DNA of 41,721 nt, taken from NCBI GenBank assembly GCA_964426675.1, contig CAYRRM010000027.1:1-41721 (forward strand). The letters are read 5' to 3'. Numbering within the stretch: the first letter of the stretch is position 1; the number at the start of each line of letters is the position of its first letter. The notes under the pieces are model-generated. The model saw only the letters and a list, made by a program, of their open reading frames with translations, made no database searches and was not told the DNA's origin. Positions 7,982 to 16,288 of the stretch are shown piece after piece. This stretch comes from DYMC01 sp035406705. Lineage in GTDB: Bacteria; Verrucomicrobiota; Lentisphaeria; Victivallales; GWF2-50-93. A program made the position numbers and the translations under genes.

Positions 7982-8980
7982 ATGATTGAAGCAAATAGAT
8001 TTAAATTAGGTCTTTTCATAATAAGTGCATTTATAATTGCATTTGCAATCTTGCTTGCACTTGGTATGTCAGATTTATTTGAAAAAAAAATAGTTATTAC
8101 AACAATTTTTAATGAATCAGTTCAGGGGCTTGAGCAGGGAGCGCCATTGAAGTTAAAAGGCGTTACTATTGGCAAAGTAAAAAAAATGACTGTAAATCTT
8201 GATAAAAAATATGTTAGAGTGGATATGGAGGCAATCCTCTCATCAGTTTCTCCCGATTTTGAAGGAGGAAAGTATGACCCAAAAAAATTCCAATCTTATA
8301 TTGAGGGTGAAATTATAAAGGGGTTACGATGCAGACTTGAACTCTCCGGGATAACTGGAATGAAATACGTTGAACTAAATTATCATCCTCCATCAAATCC
8401 TATTCTTGCTATCTCACCACCCGAGGGGGTTCTTTATATTCCTTCAACGCCTTCATTTCTGAGTGGCATTAGTTCGAGTTTCAGTGAAACTATGGCGCGT
8501 TTGGCTTCAATAGATTATGAAGAAATATCAAAGCGATTATTACAGACTCTTTCATCCATAAATAAACTCGTTGATAATCCAAAAATACAAGCGACAATAG
8601 AAAAAATAGAAAAAACCACCAGAAACCTTGAAAAAACCACTGATAATCTAAATAAGACTCTGGATGAAGCAGAAATGAAAGATGTGGTTAGCAAATTAAA
8701 ATCCAATCTTGAATCTCTAAACACTCTTTCAAATTCAATTCAAAAAGAGATTGAAAATGCGAAAATCGCAGATACTACACAGAGTGCAAGAGATGCATTT
8801 AAAACGACATCAGAAGGAATATCGGAACTTGCAAGTTTAAAAAATAAAATTTCTCTTACATTAATAAAACTAAATGAATCGTTAGATACATTAACGGAAT
8901 TGATAAATACCATTTCAGAAGATCCTGCCGTTCTTATCAAAGGAAAAAGAAAACCTGAACTTCTAAAAGAAAACCAATAA
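7982..8980 (+). CDS. mlaD: MlaD-type MCE domain lipid-transport protein
   Basis: A 332-residue protein anchored by one N-terminal helix (about 9-28) with a periplasmic MCE domain (about 36-120: V-Q-G-L-E-Q-G-A-P-L-K-L-K-G-V-T-I-G-K-V). MCE proteins form hexameric rings that carry lipid between MlaEF and the outer membrane. After the MCE domain comes a long region of predicted coiled coil (about 170-310), with heptad-like runs rich in N, L, E, K and T. E. coli MlaD is much shorter, so this one resembles the longer Mce/YebT-like proteins with helical extensions. It lies 62 bases after mlaF. Confidence 0.93.
   Translation: MIEANRFKLGLFIISAFIIAFAILLALGMSDLFEKKIVITTIFNESVQGLEQGAPLKLKGVTIGKVKKMTVNLDKKYVRVDMEAILSSVSPDFEGGKYDPKKFQSYIEGEIIKGLRCRLELSGITGMKYVELNYHPPSNPILAISPPEGVLYIPSTPSFLSGISSSFSETMARLASIDYEEISKRLLQTLSSINKLVDNPKIQATIEKIEKTTRNLEKTTDNLNKTLDEAEMKDVVSKLKSNLESLNTLSNSIQKEIENAKIADTTQSARDAFKTTSEGISELASLKNKISLTLIKLNESLDTLTELINTISEDPAVLIKGKRKPELLKENQ
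8758..8770 (+). repeat. Dispersed 13-mer TGCGAAANTCGCA, copy 2
   Basis: Exact copy (TGCGAAAATCGCA) inside mlaD, encoding A-K-I-A. Confidence 0.85.
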
Positions 8981-8997
8981 AAGGGCTATAGGATTAT

Positions 8998-9954
8998 ATG
9001 GAAAATAGAAATTCTATAACAGTAACAAAATTTTTTAAAGATAACGAAAAAACATTACGCCTCAAATGGATCGCTGGCAAAAAAGGAGGAGATAGAGAAA
9101 TAACAGAAGAATCTATACATCGTCCAGGACTTGCTCTGGCAGGTTTCTTTGATTATTTTGCAGATAAGAGAATCAATATTATTGGGATGGCTGAATTCTC
9201 CTACCTTAATTCTCTTAGTGAAACACAGAGAGAAATATCCATACGCCGTTATCTTGAAGAGTATTTCCCCTGCGTAATTTTTGCTCGTGGAATAGAGCCA
9301 TTTCCTCTCTTTATAGAACTCGCAAATGAAATAGATATGCCAATTTTTGTATCCTCCATGATAACTTATCATGTTATTAATGATACAGTTATATATCTTG
9401 AACGGGAATTATCTCCAAGTATTACTGTAATAGGAACTCTCGTAGAGGTACAAGGAACAGGCGTCCTTATACGTGGCCCCAGTGGAGTAGGAAAAAGTGA
9501 ATGTGCTTTATCGTTAATCAAAAATGGTGCAGCTTTAGTAGCAGACGACGTAGTGCGAATTTCGCAACTTGGAGGCAATATTCTTATAGGAACAACAAAG
9601 ATGAGCGAGATGTATGGTTTTATTGAGATAAGGGGGCTTGGTTTGATAAATGTAATTCAATTATTCGGAGTTTCAGCATTCAGAGAAAAACAAGAAATAG
9701 ATATTGTGATAACTTTAAAACATTGGGATGAAATCGGTAAAATTGATCGTTCTGGACTTGAGACCGCAAAATATCGCATTCTCGAAATAGACTTACCTCA
9801 TATTACTTTGCCAGTCGCACCAGGAAGAGATATAGCAGGACTCGTAACAATTGCAGCCCAAGAATACAGAATGCGTGCTCTCGGACTTCACGCCGGAAAG
9901 GTTCTAAATGAAGAAATTATTAAAAAGTTAATGCCGTCAAAACAAGAAAAATGA
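8998..9954 (+). CDS. hprK: HPr kinase/phosphorylase-like protein
   Basis: HprK phosphorylates or dephosphorylates Ser46 of HPr to link carbon supply to gene regulation. The 318 residues show both domains: an N-terminal sensor-like half (1-130) and a C-terminal kinase half. The P-loop is G160-P-S-G-V-G-K-S167, followed by an A-D-D-V-V acidic pair, the family signature E-I-R-G-L-G-L-I-N-V and a P-G-R-D segment. One oddity: the conserved histidine just before the P-loop strand (H-G-V-L-V in the family as I recall it) is isoleucine here (V-I-G-T-L-V). No ptsH or ptsI gene is near. Its stop overlaps the cmk start by 4 bases (ATGA), so the two are coupled. An AGGA site precedes 8998. Confidence 0.92.
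   Translation: MENRNSITVTKFFKDNEKTLRLKWIAGKKGGDREITEESIHRPGLALAGFFDYFADKRINIIGMAEFSYLNSLSETQREISIRRYLEEYFPCVIFARGIEPFPLFIELANEIDMPIFVSSMITYHVINDTVIYLERELSPSITVIGTLVEVQGTGVLIRGPSGVGKSECALSLIKNGAALVADDVVRISQLGGNILIGTTKMSEMYGFIEIRGLGLINVIQLFGVSAFREKQEIDIVITLKHWDEIGKIDRSGLETAKYRILEIDLPHITLPVAPGRDIAGLVTIAAQEYRMRALGLHAGKVLNEEIIKKLMPSKQEK
9554..9566 (-). repeat. Dispersed 13-mer TGCGAAANTCGCA, copy 3
   Basis: Exact copy on the minus strand inside the plus-strand hprK. It is read in a different frame from most copies (gtg cga att tcg caa, V-R-I-S-Q). Confidence 0.85.
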
Positions 9955-10637
9955 AAGAAAAAAAAAGAAATATTATTGCCATAGATGGACCCGCTGCTTC
10001 AGGCAAAAGCACCGTAGCTGCGAAAGTCGCAAAACGCCTTGGTGCTGTATATGTAAATACCGGTAATATGTATCGGGCTATAACCCACGCAATATTGGAG
10101 GCAAAAATTCCACCTTCTGATGAAAAGAAAATTAATGAATTACTTAAAAAAATTAATCTTGAATATCGTCCTTCAAAAGATACAGAGGAAATCATTTTAA
10201 ATGGAGAGCGTATAAATGAAAAAATAAGAAGCCCTGAAATAGCTTTATATGTGAGTAAAATAGCGTCTATACCTCTGGTAAGAGAATGGCTTGTCAAAAA
10301 GCAAAGATTAATAGTTGATAAAAATCACCTTTCTGTTATGGAAGGACGGGACATAGGTACCGTTGTCTTCCCCGATGCTAAATGGAAGTTTTTTTTAACT
10401 GCCAGTCCGGAAGTCAGAGCAAAAAGGCGTCTTGAGCAATCTGGAGAAAATTTTGAAGGGGCAACTATTGCCACAGTCGCAAAAGAAATTGCCAAACGCG
10501 ACGAAATGGATATGAATCGTTCTATTGCCCCATTAAAAAAAGCCGAAGATGCTATTTTAATTGACAGTAGTGATATGACAATTGATGAAGTTGTTGAAAA
10601 TATTTGCAAAATAATAAAGATAAAGGAAAAAATATGA
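9951..10637 (+). CDS. cmk: Cytidylate kinase
   Basis: Phosphorylates CMP and dCMP with ATP in pyrimidine nucleotide synthesis. The 228-residue protein has the P-loop D12-G-P-A-A-S-G-K19-S, the Y-V-N-T-G-N-M-Y-R-A CMP-binding segment, G-R-D-I-G-T-V-V-F-P-D-A and the late R-D-E-M-D-x-N-R-S-I-A-P-L. All are typical of bacterial Cmk. It overlaps hprK by 4 bases at its start and the hydroxyacid dehydrogenase by 4 bases at its end, so it is translationally coupled on both sides. A dispersed 13-mer lies at 10019-10031. Confidence 0.96.
   Translation: MKEKKRNIIAIDGPAASGKSTVAAKVAKRLGAVYVNTGNMYRAITHAILEAKIPPSDEKKINELLKKINLEYRPSKDTEEIILNGERINEKIRSPEIALYVSKIASIPLVREWLVKKQRLIVDKNHLSVMEGRDIGTVVFPDAKWKFFLTASPEVRAKRRLEQSGENFEGATIATVAKEIAKRDEMDMNRSIAPLKKAEDAILIDSSDMTIDEVVENICKIIKIKEKI
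10019..10031 (+). repeat. Dispersed 13-mer TGCGAAANTCGCA, copy 4
   Basis: Exact copy with N = G (TGCGAAAGTCGCA) inside cmk, encoding A-K-V-A shortly after the P-loop. Confidence 0.8.
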
Positions 10638-11626
10638 AGGCTTTATATTTAATGCCAGATAATATATTTCAGTTAGTTTATGGAGAAAAACAAAGAAAAG
10701 AACTTGAATCTATACTTGAATTTATTGGACCACAGTTAAATAAAGATTCTCTGGAAAATTTTCCAAAGGAAAAGCTTGCTGAAACGGAAATTATTATCAG
10801 CAGTTGGGGTATGCCAGAAATGAACGATAAAATTCTCGCCCTTTTTCCAAATTTGAAAATCATATTCTATGGTGCTGGTTCCGTAAAAAATTTTACCACT
10901 GAGGCTATGTGGAAAAAGGGAATCAGAATAGTTAGCGCATGGGCGGCAAATGCAGTACCTGTGGCTGAATTTGCATTTGCTCAAATTATTCTGAGCCTTA
11001 AAAATTTCTGGTACGCAAGTAAAATTTATAAGGAACAAAGAGGAAAAAAAATCCCCATTAATCCTTTTGGTGCCTATGACGTAAATATAGGTTTAATTTC
11101 GCTTGGAATGATCGGGAAAATGGTTCTTGAAAAATTAAAAACGCTCGATGTAAATATATTTGCCTATGATCCTTTTGTAAATGAGGAACAAGCAAAAGAA
11201 CTCGGATGTAAAATTTTAACATTAGATGAATTATTTCAGAAATCCCACGTTATAAGTTGTCATACACCATGGTTAAAAGAAACCGAAAAAATGATAAAAA
11301 GCAAACACTTTGAATATATGATTCCAGGTGCAACATTCATAAACACAGCCAGAGGAGCTGTTGTGGATGAAAAAGGAATGATTGATGTTCTAAAAAAACG
11401 CCATGATATTTTTGCTGTTCTCGATGTAACATGGCCTGAACCACCGTCAAATGACTCAGAATTATATGAACTACCTAATGTTTTTCTTTCCCCACATATA
11501 GCTGGCAGTATGGGTAATGAGTGTCGAAGAATGGCACAATACATTGTTGAAGAAGTAAAACGCTTTATAAATGGGGAAAAATTAAAATATGAAATTACTG
11601 AAGAATTAAGTAAAAAACTTGCATAA
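10634..11626 (+). CDS. D-isomer specific 2-hydroxyacid dehydrogenase family protein
   Basis: NAD(P)-dependent oxidoreductase acting on a 2-hydroxy/2-keto acid pair; the substrate cannot be told. The start is placed at ATG 10634, overlapping the cmk stop (ATGA), with AAAGG at 10621-10625 upstream; this gives 330 residues. The catalytic triad is visible: R240 (N-T-A-R-G-A), E269 (W-P-E-P-P) and H288 (S-P-H-I-A-G-S). The Rossmann motif is G153-L-I-S156-L-G158-M-I-G161: serine replaces the first glycine of the usual GxGxxG. The following gene is an FAD-dependent oxidoreductase, so a role in sugar-acid or polyol breakdown is plausible. Confidence 0.9.
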   Translation: MKALYLMPDNIFQLVYGEKQRKELESILEFIGPQLNKDSLENFPKEKLAETEIIISSWGMPEMNDKILALFPNLKIIFYGAGSVKNFTTEAMWKKGIRIVSAWAANAVPVAEFAFAQIILSLKNFWYASKIYKEQRGKKIPINPFGAYDVNIGLISLGMIGKMVLEKLKTLDVNIFAYDPFVNEEQAKELGCKILTLDELFQKSHVISCHTPWLKETEKMIKSKHFEYMIPGATFINTARGAVVDEKGMIDVLKKRHDIFAVLDVTWPEPPSNDSELYELPNVFLSPHIAGSMGNECRRMAQYIVEEVKRFINGEKLKYEITEELSKKLA

Positions 11627-11644
11627 TTCTTAGAGGAGAAAATA

Positions 11645-13402
11645 ATGAAAAAAAACGCTTTTAAAACAATAAAGCATAAAGCAGATCTTTGCGTGATAGG
11701 AGGGGGGATGGCTGGAATTTGCGCTGCTATTTCTGCAGCCAGACACGGAGCTAAAACGGTATTCATGCATGAAAGACCTGTTCTAGGAGGTAATGCATCA
11801 AGTGAATGTAGAGTTCACATTTGCGGAGCAGACAGACACAATAGCATAAAAAATATGCGTGAAACGGGAATTTTAGAGGAAATTCGACTTGAAAATCTCT
11901 ATCGGAATCCAACAAAAAATTACTCTATATGGGATACTGTTTTGTATGAAAAAGTAAAAGATGAAAAAAACATAACGCTCTTGCTTAATTGCACATGTCT
12001 GGATGCGAAAATCGCAAATAATAGGATAAAAACTATTCGTGGGTGGCAGTTAACCACAGAATCTTATCACGAAGTAGAATCTGCAATTTTTGCAGACTGC
12101 TCAGGCGATGCCGTATTAGCCCCACTCACAGGAGCTGAATTTCGCATGGGGAGAGAAGCAAAAAATGAATTTAATGAAAGCATAGAACCAGAAGTAGCCG
12201 ATACGAAGACAATGGGAATGACATGCCTGTTCGCTGCCAGGAAATATGATAGACCTATGCCCTTTTTACCTCCGCATTGGGCTTATAAGTTTGAATCTTG
12301 CGATGATTTGCCATATGGAAAAAATGGACATAAATGGTTTGAAATGGGATATTGGTGGATAGAGCTTGGAGAAGAAAACAGTATTGAGGGAACGGAAGAA
12401 ACAAGAGATGAATTACTAAAAATAGTATATGGCGTTTGGGATCATATAAAAAATCATTGCGAAAATAAAAAAGAGGCAGAAAACTGGGCTATCGATTGGA
12501 TACAATTTTTACCAGCAAAGAGGGAAAGCAGAAGATATGTTGGCGCCAAAATATTGACTCAAAATGATATTATTTCAGAAGGTAAATTTGACGACATAGT
12601 TGCTTATGGTGGCTGGAGTATGGATGACCACAACATACTTGGCTTTCGTGCAGCTAAAAAAAAAGAAGCTCCAACAATCTTTCACCACGCCCCATCCCCC
12701 TATGGAATTCCATATAGATGCCTTTTTTCAAAAAATATTTCCAATCTTATGTTTGCTGGACGAAACGCAAGTTGTACACATGCAGCTATGAGTTCTACAA
12801 GAGTTATGGGAACTGGTGCAGTTATGGGACAAGCTGTCGGCACTGCAGCTGCATTTGCCATTCAGAAAAACATATTACCAAAAGATGCTCTCAAAGACAT
12901 TAAAATCATACAACAAATGCTGATAAAAGATGATTGTTATTTACCATGGGTAAAATATGAATTAAGTGAAAAGTTGAAAAATGCAAAAATAACTGCTTCA
13001 AATGGCGACCCATCAGTTTTACTCGATGGTTTTACCAGACCTATTGAAACAGAAAGTCATAGATGGGATTGCAAAGAGGGTGATTGGCTTGAAATAAAAT
13101 TTTGCAAAGCAGAAAAACTAAAAAATCTTTCTATAATTGTAGAAAGTGCTCTGGATAAAAATATAGCATTAAGTTACCACCAGAGAGATGATCAACTCAC
13201 ATCATTGCCACAAGTTTTACCAAGAGAAATTTCAATCGAAATAATGGTGGACAGTGAATGGTCAACTCTTGTCAATATCTGCGAAAATCGCAAAAGACTT
13301 ATAAAAATTGATATAAATCGAAAAATAGAGGCAATCAAATTTACTATCAAAAAGACATGGGGAGCAGAGAAAACAGGCATCTTTGCAGTATTTTGTGAAT
13401 AA
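11645..13402 (+). CDS. FAD-dependent oxidoreductase (FAD_oxidored family)
   Basis: A 585-residue protein with a strong AGAGGAG site before 11645. The N-terminal Rossmann motif C-V-I-G-G-G-M-A-G-I-C-A-A is followed by an F-M-H-E-R acidic segment and by V-L-G-G-N-A-S-S-E-C-R-V-H, which is characteristic of the PF12831 FAD_oxidored family. A second dinucleotide-related segment (S-N-L-M-F-A-G-R-N-A-S) lies near residue 375, and M-G-T-G-A-V-M-G-Q-A-V-G-T-A-A-A closes the flavin domain. Residues from about 450 on look like a beta-rich C-terminal domain. Such genes are greatly expanded in Lentisphaerota, Verrucomicrobia and Planctomycetes, usually beside carbohydrate genes; the substrate is unknown. 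Dispersed 13-mers lie at 12004 and 13280. Confidence 0.9.
   Translation: MKKNAFKTIKHKADLCVIGGGMAGICAAISAARHGAKTVFMHERPVLGGNASSECRVHICGADRHNSIKNMRETGILEEIRLENLYRNPTKNYSIWDTVLYEKVKDEKNITLLLNCTCLDAKIANNRIKTIRGWQLTTESYHEVESAIFADCSGDAVLAPLTGAEFRMGREAKNEFNESIEPEVADTKTMGMTCLFAARKYDRPMPFLPPHWAYKFESCDDLPYGKNGHKWFEMGYWWIELGEENSIEGTEETRDELLKIVYGVWDHIKNHCENKKEAENWAIDWIQFLPAKRESRRYVGAKILTQNDIISEGKFDDIVAYGGWSMDDHNILGFRAAKKKEAPTIFHHAPSPYGIPYRCLFSKNISNLMFAGRNASCTHAAMSSTRVMGTGAVMGQAVGTAAAFAIQKNILPKDALKDIKIIQQMLIKDDCYLPWVKYELSEKLKNAKITASNGDPSVLLDGFTRPIETESHRWDCKEGDWLEIKFCKAEKLKNLSIIVESALDKNIALSYHQRDDQLTSLPQVLPREISIEIMVDSEWSTLVNICENRKRLIKIDINRKIEAIKFTIKKTWGAEKTGIFAVFCE
12004..12016 (+). repeat. Dispersed 13-mer TGCGAAANTCGCA, copy 5
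   Basis: Exact copy (TGCGAAAATCGCA) in the FAD oxidoreductase gene, encoding A-K-I-A. Confidence 0.85.
13280..13292 (+). repeat. Dispersed 13-mer TGCGAAANTCGCA, copy 6
   Basis: Exact copy in the same gene as copy 5 but in another reading frame (TGC GAA AAT CGC, C-E-N-R). Confidence 0.85.
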
Positions 13403-13420
13403 AACAAAAGGTATTTTTTG

Positions 13421-14656
13421 ATGAAAGAAAAAATAGTAATAACAGGTATTGGCTTAACCGCTCCAAATGGAGATAGTCTTTCAGAATTTCGCAACAATCT
13501 TATCAACAAACGTGTCCTTTTCCAATTTATTGAACTCCGATACATTGGTAAAGTTATAGCTGGTGTATGCCATTACAATCCATTAAAATATCAAAACAAA
13601 AAAGAACTTAGAGCAGGAACGAGAGCAGGCTCAATCTCAATATACTGCGCACGAGAAGCTCTCAATGATGCCAAAATAGATATTTCAAGTGTAAGTCGTG
13701 ATAGAATTGGTGTATACGTAGGTATTACAGAGCATGGTAATGTCGAAACAGAAAATGAAATAGCTAATATAAAAGAATTCAACTATGATGTGCGTTTTTG
13801 GAACCATTACCATAATCCGAGAACTGTTGCAAATAATCCTGCAGGAGAAGTTACAGTAAACCTCGGTATTACTGGACCTCATTATTGTATTGGGGGAGCA
13901 TGCGCTGCAGGAAATCTTGGCATAATTCAAGGAGTCCAGCAATTAATGCTTGGTGAGGTTGACTATGCCATAGCAGGAGGAGTATCCGAAAGCATCCACA
14001 CTTTCGGAATATTTGCAAGTTTTAAAAGCCAGAATGCATTAGCTACAAATGAAGATCCAAATAAGGCAAGTCGCCCTTTCGATATAAATAGAAATGGAAT
14101 AGTAGTATCTGAAGGTGGCGCCCTTTACTTATTAGAACGGCTTGGATCAGCTAAAAAGAGAGGCGCTAAAATTTACGCTGAAATAGCCGGATGGGCAACA
14201 AATTCTGATGGAACAAGTTATGTACTCCCAAATCCAGATAGACAGGCTGAATGCATGGCTAAAGCTATATTAAATGCGGGAATCACTCCTGATAATATAG
14301 ACATTCTCAACACCCACGCTACAGCTACTAAGGCCGGGGATATTCAAGAGTGCCAGGCAATAAGGAAAGTTTTCCAAAAAAATTTCCCATACATCAACAA
14401 TACAAAAGGGTTTATAGGGCATGCAATGGGTGCCGCTGGAGCTCTCGAATTAGCCGGTAATATCCCTTCATTTGAAGACGGAATAATACATCCGTGTCAT
14501 AATATTGAAACGCTTGATCCAAAATGTGAACTCACCAACTTATTACAAAAGGAAAAATTATATAAAAATCCAGAAGAAATAAAATATATTCTTAATAATT
14601 CTTTCGGCATGCTTGGTATAAATTCTACACTTATTATAAAAAGATTTGAAGATTAA
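13421..14656 (+). CDS. Beta-ketoacyl-ACP synthase (FabF-like), first copy
   Basis: Condensing enzyme of the KAS I/II family, joining malonyl-ACP to an acyl chain. The ATG at 13421 is chosen over the preceding TTG at 13418 because AAGG lies 9 bases upstream. The 411-residue protein keeps the full Cys-His-His active site: C161 (G-G-A-C-A-A-G), H299 (N-T-H-A-T-A-T) and H334 (G-F-I-G-H-A-M-G). It follows the FAD oxidoreductase by 18 bases and is followed by an ACP and a second KAS. The pair differs clearly in sequence, so they probably have different chain-length or partner roles. Compared with FabF, the segment around 110-135 (D-V-R-F-W-N-H-Y-H-N-P-R) looks divergent and may shape the acyl pocket. 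Confidence 0.92.
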   Translation: MKEKIVITGIGLTAPNGDSLSEFRNNLINKRVLFQFIELRYIGKVIAGVCHYNPLKYQNKKELRAGTRAGSISIYCAREALNDAKIDISSVSRDRIGVYVGITEHGNVETENEIANIKEFNYDVRFWNHYHNPRTVANNPAGEVTVNLGITGPHYCIGGACAAGNLGIIQGVQQLMLGEVDYAIAGGVSESIHTFGIFASFKSQNALATNEDPNKASRPFDINRNGIVVSEGGALYLLERLGSAKKRGAKIYAEIAGWATNSDGTSYVLPNPDRQAECMAKAILNAGITPDNIDILNTHATATKAGDIQECQAIRKVFQKNFPYINNTKGFIGHAMGAAGALELAGNIPSFEDGIIHPCHNIETLDPKCELTNLLQKEKLYKNPEEIKYILNNSFGMLGINSTLIIKRFED

Positions 14657-14719
14657 AGATATTATAGTATATTACTCGCCCAATGTTTTTATTTTTTACC
14701 AAATAATTAAGGAGAATTT

Positions 14720-14971
14720 ATGACACGTGAGCAGATTTCACAGGCAATAAAGGACATAATTAATGAAATTCTTCCAGAAGGAGATTGTTCCTCTATTGAC
14801 CCGGAAGGAAAACTCCGCGATCAACTGGAACTCGATTCAATGGATTTCCTTGATATTGTAATGGAAATCAGAAAAAGATATGGTGTTGAAATCCCTGAAG
14901 CCGACTACCCAAAACTTGCTACGTTAAACAGTTGTATAGATTACCTTGAACCTAAATTAGCCTCTAAATAA
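14720..14971 (+). CDS. Acyl carrier protein
   Basis: An 83-residue carrier protein with a clear AAGGAG site before 14720. The phosphopantetheine attachment serine is S40 in L-E-L-D-S-M-D-F-L-D, the classic D-S-M/L motif. The helix-rich, acidic composition fits. Because it sits between two condensing enzymes, it is likely a dedicated carrier for that module and not the housekeeping AcpP, which normally lies with fabD/fabG/fabF. It starts 63 bases after the first KAS and ends 17 bases before the second. Confidence 0.93.
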   Translation: MTREQISQAIKDIINEILPEGDCSSIDPEGKLRDQLELDSMDFLDIVMEIRKRYGVEIPEADYPKLATLNSCIDYLEPKLASK

Positions 14972-14988
14972 CTCGGAAAACAAATACA

Positions 14989-16233
14989 ATGATAAAAATT
15001 GCAATAAGTGGAAGAGGTCTTATTACTCCACTTGGAAATGGTATTTTAGAAAATGAAAAAGCCCTCAAAAACGGTGTCTCTGGAATAAGGTTTATGCCAG
15101 AATGGAAAGAGCTTGGCCTTGAAAGTCTTGTTGCTGGACTACCAGATCAAAATCCTCCGTCAAAGTTCTTAGATTCTAAAAATATCCGCTTTATGCCAGC
15201 AAATGCTATTATGGCTCTCGCAGCTGCCGAAGAAGCTCTTAATGAGGCAAAAATATCACCTGATGACATAAGAGGCAAAAAAGTCGCTGTAATTATTGGA
15301 TGCGCAGGAAGCGCACATATGCATTTATATGAAAATTCTAAGATTTTTGAAAGTACAAAAAAAGTTAAAAAAGTATCACCATTTGTTGTACCAAAAGTAA
15401 TGGCATCCTCCGCAGTGGCAAATTTATCCTTAATTTTAGGCTTAAAAGGGGAAAGTTTCGACGTCAGTTCCGCTTGTGCAAGTGGAGCTCATGCCATAAT
15501 AACAGCCGCAAGACTTATAAATACAGGAGAATACGATATAGTTATTACCGGTGGAACAGAAGAATTGAATTGGCCCCATGCCCTCGGATTCGATGCAATG
15601 AGAGCTTTATCAAGAAAATATAATCAAAATCCAACAGCAGCAAGCAGACCATTTGATAGAAATAGAGATGGTTTTGTAATTGCAGCGGGCGCCGGAATAC
15701 TCATTCTTGAAAGTGAAAAATCATTGAAACAAAGAGGCGCTAAGGCAATTTCCTACATAAGTGGTTTCGCCGCAAATAGCAACGGTACAGATATGGTTGT
15801 ACCTGATTCTAATGCCAGTGCCGAAGTTATGAAACAAGCAATAGAATCTGCGAAAATCGCAAAAGAAGAAATTTCTTATATCAATACTCATGGAACAAGT
15901 ACTCCTATGGGAGATAGCTCCGAAATGGCCGCAATAATGGAAGTGTTCGGCAATAATGCAAAAAATATTTTTATTAACAGTACTAAATCAATGACAGGAC
16001 ATATGATTGGTGCATCTGGAGCAGTTGAGACTATATTTTGTTCTATGATGATTGAAAAAAAATTCATTTCCCCTTCTTTAAATCTTGATTTACCGGATGA
16101 AAGTTTCGAATGGGCAAATTTTGTTCGTAAAACAATTTTCAATGTTCCATTGAAACATGTCCTTAACAACAGCTTTGGCTTTGGTGGGACAAACGCTTCT
16201 CTGATAATTTCATCTCCAGATCAGAATATATAA
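14989..16233 (+). CDS. Beta-ketoacyl-ACP synthase (FabF-like), second copy
   Basis: A 414-residue KAS with the complete triad C163 (S-S-A-C-A-S-G), H301 (N-T-H-G-T-S-T) and H338 (M-T-G-H-M-I-G-A-S-G), closer to textbook FabF than its neighbour. The ending N-N-S-F-G-F-G-G-T-N-A-S is the standard KAS II C-terminal signature. It probably works with the upstream ACP and KAS on a special acyl product. No ketoreductase, dehydratase, thioesterase or acyltransferase is adjacent, so reduction steps would have to come from elsewhere. A dispersed 13-mer lies at 15849. The ribosome site is weak (CGGAAA). Confidence 0.94.
   Translation: MIKIAISGRGLITPLGNGILENEKALKNGVSGIRFMPEWKELGLESLVAGLPDQNPPSKFLDSKNIRFMPANAIMALAAAEEALNEAKISPDDIRGKKVAVIIGCAGSAHMHLYENSKIFESTKKVKKVSPFVVPKVMASSAVANLSLILGLKGESFDVSSACASGAHAIITAARLINTGEYDIVITGGTEELNWPHALGFDAMRALSRKYNQNPTAASRPFDRNRDGFVIAAGAGILILESEKSLKQRGAKAISYISGFAANSNGTDMVVPDSNASAEVMKQAIESAKIAKEEISYINTHGTSTPMGDSSEMAAIMEVFGNNAKNIFINSTKSMTGHMIGASGAVETIFCSMMIEKKFISPSLNLDLPDESFEWANFVRKTIFNVPLKHVLNNSFGFGGTNASLIISSPDQNI
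15849..15861 (+). repeat. Dispersed 13-mer TGCGAAANTCGCA, copy 7
   Basis: Exact copy (TGCGAAAATCGCA) in the second KAS gene, encoding A-K-I-A. Confidence 0.85.
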
Positions 16234-16262
16234 ATTTTGGATCTCAATTAGCAAAATTCCTC

Positions 16263-16286
16263 ACTTGAACATTAGCTTAAGTTTTT
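16263..16286 (+). terminator. Possible weak intrinsic terminator after the KAS operon
   Basis: A 6-bp stem, ACTTGA (16263-16268) with TTAAGT (16277-16282), including one G-U pair and an 8-base loop, runs into a short T run ending at 16286. It lies between the convergent KAS and glycosyltransferase genes. The stem is short and AT-rich, so this is only suggestive. Confidence 0.35.
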
Positions 16287-16288
16287 AA

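Noticed and set aside
13421..16233. A full polyketide or aryl-polyene gene cluster
   Set aside because: Only two KAS and one ACP are present; the other expected enzymes are missing from the flanks.
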